Assembly: GCA_002084535.1 (NCBI GenBank)
Contig: NBLI01000058.1
Span: forward strand, 1-8,153
DNA length: 8,153 bases
Direction: 5' to 3'
Source of the DNA: Candidatus Zhuqueibacterota bacterium 4572_119
Lineage (GTDB): Bacteria; Zhuqueibacterota; Zhuqueibacteria; Thermofontimicrobiales; Thermofontimicrobiaceae
The translations under genes were made by a program, and so were the position numbers. Each line of letters starts with the position of its first letter. Position 1 is the first letter of the stretch. Positions 1 to 5,470 of this stretch are shown here, piece by piece. The notes beneath the pieces were generated by a model. It was not told where the DNA came from, did no database searches, and worked only from the letters and a program-made list of their open reading frames with translations.

Positions 1-207
1 GTTTAAGGTGCTATCGAGAAGTTGGGAGTAAGGTTTTAGTAGAATGGCAGATTTATGGATGAGTCCATTCTAAAAATTAGGTATTTTAAGCTTTTTCATA
101 AATTATGGTGCTATAACTTCAATATAAACAGTTTTTGTTTTGATTGGAAAATACCTGGTTTTTACCTTTTTAGAGTTGACTCATGGATGGATCGGACAGC
201 ATGGAGG
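1..207. other. Non-coding end of window, downstream of the endonuclease gene
   Basis: No convincing gene is seen here. The only notable structure is an 8-bp perfect inverted repeat, TAGAATGG at 40-47 and CCATTCTA at 65-72, separated by 17 nt. No run of T follows it on either strand, so it is not a standard intrinsic terminator. A short plus-strand open frame runs from 55 into the endonuclease gene on the other strand; its composition (many Phe, Tyr and Ile) is typical of AT-rich noise. Confidence 0.5.
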
Positions 208-798
208 TTATATCATTTCACTCAGATCTACTTTTATGCCATCTTTTACTTTCTCATAATAGATAAATTTTACATCGATTTCTTCGCTTAAACTTTTCTT
301 GGTTTTATACGTGACCGGTTTAATGCTGATTGGAGAATCGCCTATATAGCCGTCAATACCTTGAGACTCATCTGCTGCTATGGATAGCTTATACGTTGTT
401 TTTAGCATACTGGCTACTTTGCTCAATATTGCTTCCTGAAATTTCAATCCGATAAATGTTTTTATGATGACCAAATCCTTGACCCATTCGGATATCATTT
501 TTTCGTCTATTTGATTAATGACTGCTTTAAAGTTTTCGATCATTGCACGAATTTTAGTAGTCGCTTTTTCTATAGCATCAGGATGAGTCTCTAAATACCA
601 TTTTTCCCATTCTTTTATTGATTTGCCAGAAAATTCCTGGATTAATTCACTCATCTGACCTACAACTGCTGGTCTCGTTCCTTGTGCATTTTGGTTTGCC
701 AAATTGATGAGCTGAGTTGAATACTTGGGAAATTCAAAAGATTCTACTCCTATAAGGTCTTTAATTTCTGCGTTTGATATTTTACATTGTTTTTTCAT
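208..798 (-). CDS. Type II restriction endonuclease, MjaI family (probable CTAG specificity)
   Basis: Predicted type II endonuclease of 196 residues from the ATG at 798, cutting unmodified DNA as partner of the methyltransferase just upstream. Seen: the N-terminal block ANQNAQGTRP (about residues 34-43) followed by VVGQMSELI and EWEKWYLE, which I recognise as typical of the RE_MjaI family. A possible PD-(D/E)xK-type core is the Asp of GIDGYIGD (about D149) followed by SIK (about 158-160), with Ser where Glu or Asp would be usual; this assignment is inferred. MjaI cuts at CTAG, so CTAG is the likely target. The ORF can be extended to a GTG at 813. I prefer ATG 798, because the GTG has no ribosome site (the upstream bases read CCTCC on this strand). 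Either start overlaps the methyltransferase end, by 17 or 32 nt, suggesting translational coupling. Expression would then follow the protective methylase. Confidence 0.85.
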   Translation of the reverse strand: MKKQCKISNAEIKDLIGVESFEFPKYSTQLINLANQNAQGTRPAVVGQMSELIQEFSGKSIKEWEKWYLETHPDAIEKATTKIRAMIENFKAVINQIDEKMISEWVKDLVIIKTFIGLKFQEAILSKVASMLKTTYKLSIAADESQGIDGYIGDSPISIKPVTYKTKKSLSEEIDVKFIYYEKVKDGIKVDLSEMI

Positions 799-2098
799 AA
801 GATGCGTTTTCACTTTGGAGGTTTTTAAATTTATTAATATATTTAAATGGTATTTCGGAATCTAATTCACCAAATCCATGTTTTAGAATATGCGCATTAA
901 CAAATGTTTTATTCTTCATGTAAACATAAGCTAAAAGCTGATTATTATTATCATATTTTATTTCGTCGTATTTTAGATATATTTGCCGTTTCAGGATTTT
1001 ATTATTAAGAAAATTAATTGCTTCCTTACTTTTATTATCGTTTGGTTTAACTCCAATCATGCGTATTGTAAGATCATTCGAGAGTTTAATTAAATTGGGT
1101 GATATGATTTCCTTTACAGTATAATAGTTTTCGCGTTTTATACCATTTTTATTATCTTCCACGGAAATTTTCGAACCGAACTTTAGTTTATTGGGATCAA
1201 TTTTTTTATCAAATTTTACCGGGTCATGGAAAATATATTTTGATTTTTTAATTTCATTATCCCAGTTAATATTATTTAAGTTCTGTTCCTTGACTTCAAA
1301 ATCCAGGAAAAGCGCGTTTTTATTTATTTCCAACTTTTCTTTAATGGTCGATAAAAAATCTTTGTTTATTTCATATCCAATTGAATTTCGATTTGATAAG
1401 ATAGCAGCTAACGATGTTGTGCCGCTTCCCAAAAACGGATCAAGAACTGTTTCACCAATAAAAGTAAACATTTCAATGGCTCTTTTGGGTAATTCAACAG
1501 GAAACATGGCAATATGATTATCCTGTCTTGCTCCATTAAAGTACCAATGTCCGGAAAAATACTCTTTCCATTTTTCTTTTGAAATTTTTGATTGCTCTTT
1601 AATCGTCTTATCGACAGGCGGAGTTTTACCAGGTTTCTTAAATATCAATATAAATTCATAATCAATTTCAACAATTCCATTTCTGGGAAATGGATATGAA
1701 CCCATAACCGTCGCGCCACCAGTTGTATTCATGGTTGTGCGTTTTTGCCAGATTATGGCGCCCAAATAATCAAATCCAATGGATTCACAATATTTAATTA
1801 TTTCAGTTCTGATAGGAATGACTTTATATCGTCCATAGTACACCGCTCTGGCAAATTGATCACCAATATTTATTAGCATCCGACAACCCGGATTAAGTAC
1901 CCGATAACATTCTTTCCAAACTAAATTTAAATTATTAATGTAATTTTCATAAGAATCATTGAATCCAATTTGATCTTCTGTACCATAATCCTTTAATTGC
2001 CAATAAGGAGGTGAGGTTACAACCAAATGGACAGACGAATCTTTGACGTCATCCATTTTCCTGGAATCACCAATGATGCACTTATGGTTAGTTTTCAT
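782..2098 (-). CDS. Site-specific DNA methyltransferase (N4-cytosine type) with C-terminal SNase-like domain
   Basis: Modification enzyme of the restriction-modification pair, 438 residues from ATG 2098. Motif IV TSPPYW (about 28-33) comes before the AdoMet motif DPFLGSGTT (about 220-228), the order of beta-class amino-methyltransferases. A Ser before PPY is usual for N4-cytosine enzymes, and an AMFPVELP block (about 198-205) lies between them as in this family. From about residue 337 to the end is a staphylococcal-nuclease-like fold: TIRMIGV, LLAYVYM, TFVNAHILKHG. Its nuclease residues are mostly missing: the Arg in IRMIGV remains, but the acidic DTPE site reads KPND and the YGR Arg is absent. 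It is therefore probably a DNA- or protein-binding module. The ATG at 2098 is favoured over a GTG at 2107 because GGAAAG (2107-2112) lies 8 nt before it. Specificity for CTAG is inferred from the MjaI-type partner. Its 3' end overlaps the endonuclease gene. Confidence 0.9.
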   Translation of the reverse strand: MKTNHKCIIGDSRKMDDVKDSSVHLVVTSPPYWQLKDYGTEDQIGFNDSYENYINNLNLVWKECYRVLNPGCRMLINIGDQFARAVYYGRYKVIPIRTEIIKYCESIGFDYLGAIIWQKRTTMNTTGGATVMGSYPFPRNGIVEIDYEFILIFKKPGKTPPVDKTIKEQSKISKEKWKEYFSGHWYFNGARQDNHIAMFPVELPKRAIEMFTFIGETVLDPFLGSGTTSLAAILSNRNSIGYEINKDFLSTIKEKLEINKNALFLDFEVKEQNLNNINWDNEIKKSKYIFHDPVKFDKKIDPNKLKFGSKISVEDNKNGIKRENYYTVKEIISPNLIKLSNDLTIRMIGVKPNDNKSKEAINFLNNKILKRQIYLKYDEIKYDNNNQLLAYVYMKNKTFVNAHILKHGFGELDSEIPFKYINKFKNLQSENASYEKTM

Positions 2099-2147
2099 AA
2101 AAAACACTTTCCGTAATCGTACTAAAATTTGTTAAGCTGATTTCTCA

Positions 2148-2176
2148 AATTTAACAATTTTACTACTTTTATGCAA
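2148..2176 (-). promoter_or_regulatory. Candidate sigma70-type promoter of the restriction-modification genes
   Basis: On the minus strand TTGCAT (2171-2176) is followed after 17 nt by TAAATT (2148-2153), each four of six to consensus, about 50 nt before the methyltransferase ATG. The -10 box overlaps the right arm of a 7-bp inverted repeat, TTGTTAA (2129-2135) and TTAACAA (2151-2157), which could be an operator. This is a by-eye match in AT-rich DNA. Confidence 0.35.
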
Positions 2177-2240
2177 CCAAAATAGATTTTAAATTGGGGA
2201 TATTGATACAAAAAGCGCAACGTGATGCTAAAGATTAGAA

Positions 2241-2295
2241 GGGCTTGCGCCCCGCATACTTTGAGTGACTCACATGACATTATACGTCACTCAAA
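2241..2295. repeat. Hairpin-forming inverted repeats between methyltransferase and AbiC-like gene
   Basis: Two structures lie side by side. GGGC (2241-2244) and GCCC (2249-2252) enclose a 4-nt loop. A 10-bp perfect inverted repeat, TTTGAGTGAC (2260-2269) and GTCACTCAAA (2286-2295), has a 16-nt loop. The left arm also sits in an odd palindrome, TGAGTGACTCA (2262-2272), so alternative folds are possible. The segment looks less AT-rich than the DNA around it and has no T-run on either strand, so it is not an ordinary intrinsic terminator. It could be a protein-binding site or a remnant of a small interspersed repeat. Confidence 0.6.
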
Positions 2296-2342
2296 ATTTC
2301 TGGATTTCATCGTCCGCCCTGCATTCCGCTGAATTTTGATGT

Positions 2343-2354
2343 TAGAAATTTCTA
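2343..2354. repeat. 12-bp perfect palindrome
   Basis: TAGAAATTTCTA is its own reverse complement. It lies about 25 nt beyond the stop codon of the AbiC-like fragment and is followed by a second small dyad, AACTA/TAGTT (2356-2367). It may be a binding site or part of a weak 3'-end structure; no T-run supports a terminator. Confidence 0.45.
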
Positions 2355-2378
2355 CAACTAAGTAGTTTTATATTATAA

Positions 2379-2981
2379 TTATACTAAATTTTTTTCCCAC
2401 TCGAATATTAATTCGGGGAACCTGGCTTTGAGATCAAACTCTGTAATGAGATTGTGTGGAATATTTTTTATCATTTTATATTTAATTACTAATTTTTCAT
2501 CAATCCAATTTTTTCCCAAATTTGATAAGATATTATAGCAGAATAAAACCTGTTCATGGTTAGACAGTTGGGCTCGTAGGGTTTTTACATACTCATATTT
2601 GTTGATATTTATTTTTTGAGTATCGACATATTTTGTTGTTTGATATAAATGACGATAATAATGTCCGAGTCTTGATTGATGCCCTTCAAATGGATTATAA
2701 TAAAACTTTCTTTGACGAATAAGTTCCTTTTGCTTTTCTTCAAAAGTACTAAGTAATTTATTTACAAAAATATCTGACTCGTTTTGAAGGATACTTTTTA
2801 AAATTTCGGATGATATTTCCCCAATAGCACCATAATAAAATGATAAGTAGGCAATATTTAGTAGCTCATTTTCTTGATAACTTTGATTTGTCTCTATTGC
2901 AACTTGTTCAGTAATTTTAAAACTTTCTCGGAATTCTCTCACAAGAGGCAAAAATAATTTTCGTCCATTCTTGTCTTTTCT
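2379..2981 (-). pseudogene. C-terminal part of a putative phage abortive-infection protein (putAbiC type), N-terminus missing
   Basis: The open frame after the TAA at 2982-2984 encodes about 200 residues. The C-terminal half carries the block I associate with the putative phage abortive-infection (putAbiC) family: RLGHYYRHLYQ (about 94-104, counting from TTG 2951), then LRAQLSNHEQVLFCYN (about 125-140). GRKLFLPLVREF, which reaches upstream of that TTG, resembles the middle of the family, where a GR-x-x-F block follows a region usually preceded by membrane helices. Here those helices and the first conserved block are absent. The frame has no ATG before its last quarter, only TTG 2951 or GTG 2942, and neither has a good ribosome site. 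The same frame is open upstream of the stop as a 34-codon ORF. I read it as a truncated relic of a defence gene; a short product from TTG remains possible. Beside a restriction-modification pair it fits a defence island. Confidence 0.6.
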
Positions 2982-3086
2982 TTATATAATCAGCAAATCT
3001 ACATTATCATAAAAAATCTCAAAAGCAATCCATCCAGAATATAATTTCAGTTGTTGACTAAGTTCTGCACGGAATTTGGAAGTCAT
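2982..3086 (-). CDS. Short 34-codon ORF directly upstream of, and in frame with, the AbiC-like fragment
   Basis: Reads from ATG 3086 to TAA 2982-2984. The product begins MTSKFRAELSQQL and contains YSGWIAFEIFYD; I do not recognise it. It lies 42 nt downstream of a strong-looking minus-strand promoter and is in the same frame as the AbiC-like fragment, so the two are separated by one stop codon only. No Shine-Dalgarno sequence precedes the ATG. It does not resemble the membrane N-terminus expected of the abortive-infection family. It could be a real small gene, the junction of a deletion, or a chance ORF. Confidence 0.25.
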   Translation of the reverse strand: MTSKFRAELSQQLKLYSGWIAFEIFYDNVDLLII

Positions 3087-3127
3087 CGCGAAAGTAATCG
3101 TAAGAATTCGTAGAAGATGTCAATAAC

Positions 3128-3156
3128 AATATAGAATTTTGACATATCTTTGTCAA
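3128..3156 (-). promoter_or_regulatory. Sigma70-type promoter with internal dyad
   Basis: On the minus strand a perfect -35 TTGACA (3151-3156) is followed after exactly 17 nt by TATATT (3128-3133). It points at the 34-codon ORF and the AbiC-like fragment. The -35 box is one arm of an inverted repeat, TTGACA-N6-TGTCAA (3139-3156), so a dimeric repressor could sit on it. A second palindrome, TTCAATTATTGAA, lies just upstream at 3166-3178. This is the best promoter match I found in the window. Confidence 0.6.
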
Positions 3157-3546
3157 GAAAAAAGTTTCAATTATTGAATTTTGAAAGGTAGTGATTTGCT
3201 GCTTTTACCGGCTTTGGGAAAACAAAATCCGGTCGGATTAATTCCTGCTTTTTTCGATTGTGTTTATCCCCGTCCTTATCCGATTCCGGTTCACATTTAT
3301 CAAAAAACACCTTATTTCAACAGCCTTTGAGGACAACTTTATCAAAAATTTTCATACGGAAAAAAATACTACTCATCGTATGCTATAGAAAGGAAGTCCG
3401 GGGAGAATAAAATATCAAGAAATACGATTCTGACTCTTGTTGACGGTTTTAATTTAAAATAATCGAACAAATCCAAAATGTCAAAACAAAAATACAAATT
3501 AATCAATTTTTTTCGAATATGCTGTTTTTCAGTTTGACTGATAAGC
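3157..3546. other. Gene-poor spacer with possible decayed plus-strand reading frame
   Basis: No intact gene is seen. On the plus strand one frame is open from 3178 to a TGA at 3328-3330, and the same frame continues open from 3331 to a TAA at 3460-3462. That is about 94 codons with a single internal stop in AT-rich DNA. Segments such as LLLLPALGKQNP, YPRPYPIPVHIY and YSSYAIERKSGENK read like protein, but I recognise no family. A minus-strand frame over 3180-3318 is also open (SDKDGDKHN-type sequence), so the coding strand is uncertain. The segment from 3463 to 3546 is AT-rich and featureless. Confidence 0.3.
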
Positions 3547-3590
3547 AAAAAAAAGCAGCCCCTTGGTTCCTGTGGGAGCTGCTTTTTATA
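3547..3590 (-). terminator. Intrinsic terminator of the carboxypeptidase operon
   Basis: A 10-bp perfect stem (3550-3559 with 3578-3587, core GCAGC/GCTGC) extends inward by three C-G pairs (3560-3562 with 3574-3576) around one bulged A at 3577. On the minus strand it is followed by a run of eight T (3547-3554, partly within the stem). It begins about 20 nt after the stop codon of the last carboxypeptidase gene. On the plus strand five T close the stem, so it could also act in the other direction. Confidence 0.9.
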
Positions 3591-3608
3591 AACATATTTT
3601 ATTTATCA

Positions 3609-5420
3609 CTATTTAATTACATACGATTCAATATGTTTTCCACCTTTAAGGCAGTCCAGCTTGACTTTTATTTTGCCCTTGCCCTCGATGAGAAATTCAT
3701 ATTGTACTTCCGCCTTGCCCGGAATGCCATTGTTTAATCTCAAATTCTTCAAATCCTTCTGATCGATGTAAACCACATCGCTGTCTTCCACGCGGAGAAA
3801 GTAACGGCGGTATCTTGCCGGGACATCTGCTAATGACGAACTTTTGTTGCGCCCCGCGGCAAGTACTTTCACTTTGCCTTCGATGGATAGAATGTCCGGG
3901 CGCTGTACTTTGTTTTCAATGGCAGAAGCGGACATGGTCGGCATAAGTTTGTCGTTATAAAGAACGACTTTTAGTTTTGTTAGGTTTTGAGCCACTTTTT
4001 CAGATTCGATTTTTTTGATGACCGGGTTAGGCATGTGATAAGCATGATACAAACAAAAAGCCATATTCCTGTGGCAAAGTTCTTCCAACAGCCAGTTTGG
4101 TGGAACCCTGCCGCTGAGCTTGGTCTGGTCTCTGTCGATGGTAACTTTTCCCAATTTGGGGTGATTTATTTCGTGCATGGGGATTGCTTTGTTGTCCATA
4201 TCGATGAATTTATCAAAAAATTCCCTTTCTTCGTTCGTGGTATTTTTATCCCTATTCAGATCAGACCTCGAAGTCCACAATTCATTGGAAAAAGAATAAA
4301 TTCCCAGTAGATCATGGGTAAAATCAATGAACCCGCCCCAAACAGTGTACAAATCACTCCAGATAACATAATAACGATAACCTTCAATTATTTTTTCACC
4401 ATCCTTGCCAATGGCGTCATAAACGGAAAGATCAGCCCGCTTGTATTCACCGCGTAGTTGAGCGCCCGGTCCTCTTAATAGCATCCCGCCTGAATTATGA
4501 AAAGCCTGGACACCGGCAATATTCGGATGATCATATAAAAAATCCTTTGTATGTTTTGACTCTATCCACGAAAACGGATAATCACCCGCACCGCGCTGTA
4601 TGCCTTTCGGCTGCCAGTATGAGCCAAAGTCCCTGTTGGGATCAGTACCTCCTGGCTCATCTTCATTGATACGACCATCCCCGTCATTGTCGATACCTTC
4701 GCTGCCAACAAATTTATAATCGCCAACTTCATCCGGTTTTCCTTCGATATTCTTCTTTATTGCTACAAGATGATCGCCCTTATCGCTCAACCGGTGTGTA
4801 CCTTCACCAGGTTTCACCTTGATAAACATGGAACCGATTTCTCCATCACCGTCCAAATCCTCAACCGGGTCTTCATCGTATAAGCCATCATTGTCATTGT
4901 CATAGGGGAATTGCCTGGTCCGGGCTGATCCGCCCTTGTGCAGCCAATAATCCCTGCCATCAGGATTGACAGATGGGAAAATATAAAACACGCGGCTGTC
5001 AACCAATTCTTTAATAAATGGATTATATTTGTAATTTTCCATCAGGTACCAGATGGTGTATAAACAGACCTCGCCGCCCTGAACTTCGTTACCATGAATA
5101 TTGGAATCAATGTACATGGCAGCTTTGTCCATTTCTTTTCCTGTTTCAGGGTTGTTGATGGTCATGTACCACAGCTCGCGTCCTTTGTACGATTTGCCAA
5201 TCGTTGCAAGTTTTAAGAATTTTGGATAAGCTTTTTCCAAAGTTCTTAGCGCGTTTTCCATGTCCTGCCAATCATAATATTTATTAAAACTCAAATTTAC
5301 TTTGCGCGTTTTCCAGGTTTTGGGCAGATAATCCTGCGCCAGTATTGGTGTTACCCATAGAAGTAAAAGAAAACCAATCAGAGACAATAAAAGTAACTTC
5401 TTATAATTTTTATATTTCAT
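3609..5420 (-). CDS. Secreted M14-family zinc carboxypeptidase, active site intact
   Basis: 603 residues. A Sec signal peptide (KK, then a Leu-rich core, probable cut after ILA at residue 28) sends it to the periplasm or outside, where M14 enzymes remove C-terminal residues from peptides. Visible active-site elements: HGNE (H109, E112) as the first two zinc ligands, NPDG (152-155), the substrate-binding pair N262-R263 in DPNRDF, H308 in FHNSGG as third zinc ligand, and E380 in SFSNELW as the general base. Two Asp-rich loops resembling calcium-binding (thrombospondin type 3 or EF-hand-like) repeats, about 174-196 and 244-258, are inserted between NPDG and N-R. After about residue 460 a beta-rich C-terminal domain follows. 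GGAGG at 5431-5435, 10 nt before ATG 5420, supports the start. It lies 50 nt after the paralogous gene, and an intrinsic terminator follows. The substrate cannot be read from the sequence. Confidence 0.92.
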   Translation of the reverse strand: MKYKNYKKLLLLSLIGFLLLLWVTPILAQDYLPKTWKTRKVNLSFNKYYDWQDMENALRTLEKAYPKFLKLATIGKSYKGRELWYMTINNPETGKEMDKAAMYIDSNIHGNEVQGGEVCLYTIWYLMENYKYNPFIKELVDSRVFYIFPSVNPDGRDYWLHKGGSARTRQFPYDNDNDGLYDEDPVEDLDGDGEIGSMFIKVKPGEGTHRLSDKGDHLVAIKKNIEGKPDEVGDYKFVGSEGIDNDGDGRINEDEPGGTDPNRDFGSYWQPKGIQRGAGDYPFSWIESKHTKDFLYDHPNIAGVQAFHNSGGMLLRGPGAQLRGEYKRADLSVYDAIGKDGEKIIEGYRYYVIWSDLYTVWGGFIDFTHDLLGIYSFSNELWTSRSDLNRDKNTTNEEREFFDKFIDMDNKAIPMHEINHPKLGKVTIDRDQTKLSGRVPPNWLLEELCHRNMAFCLYHAYHMPNPVIKKIESEKVAQNLTKLKVVLYNDKLMPTMSASAIENKVQRPDILSIEGKVKVLAAGRNKSSSLADVPARYRRYFLRVEDSDVVYIDQKDLKNLRLNNGIPGKAEVQYEFLIEGKGKIKVKLDCLKGGKHIESYVIK

Positions 5421-5430
5421 TGCTAAATTT

Positions 5431-5435
5431 CCTCC
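5431..5435 (-). promoter_or_regulatory. Ribosome binding site of the active M14 gene
   Basis: GGAGG on the minus strand, 10 nt before ATG 5420, within the 50-nt gap between the two carboxypeptidase genes. No promoter is evident in the gap, which fits co-transcription. Confidence 0.75.
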
Positions 5436-5470
5436 ATAATTTTTTCACTATAAAAGATTGATAGCAAGAT

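Noticed and set aside
40..72. Inverted repeat as terminator of the endonuclease gene
   Set aside because: The 8-bp AT-rich stem has a 17-nt loop and no T-run on the minus strand, and lies more than 130 nt past the stop codon.
55..291. 78-codon plus-strand ORF at the left end
   Set aside because: It overlaps the end of the endonuclease gene, has no ribosome site, and its Phe/Tyr/Ile-rich product is typical of AT-rich antisense noise.
1191..1517. 108-codon plus-strand ORF
   Set aside because: It lies wholly antisense to the methyltransferase gene, whose motifs establish the real strand.
2224..2335. Short plus-strand open frame across the GC hairpin region
   Set aside because: It has no start signal or recognisable family; the dyads explain the sequence better.
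3180..3318. Minus-strand frame with SDKDGDKHN, resembling the M14 calcium loops
   Set aside because: It is short, has no recognisable domain or start signal, and competes with a plus-strand frame; too weak to call a gene.
4814..5002. 62-codon minus-strand ORF inside the active M14 gene
   Set aside because: It is an out-of-frame shadow produced by the repetitive Asp codons of the calcium-type loops.
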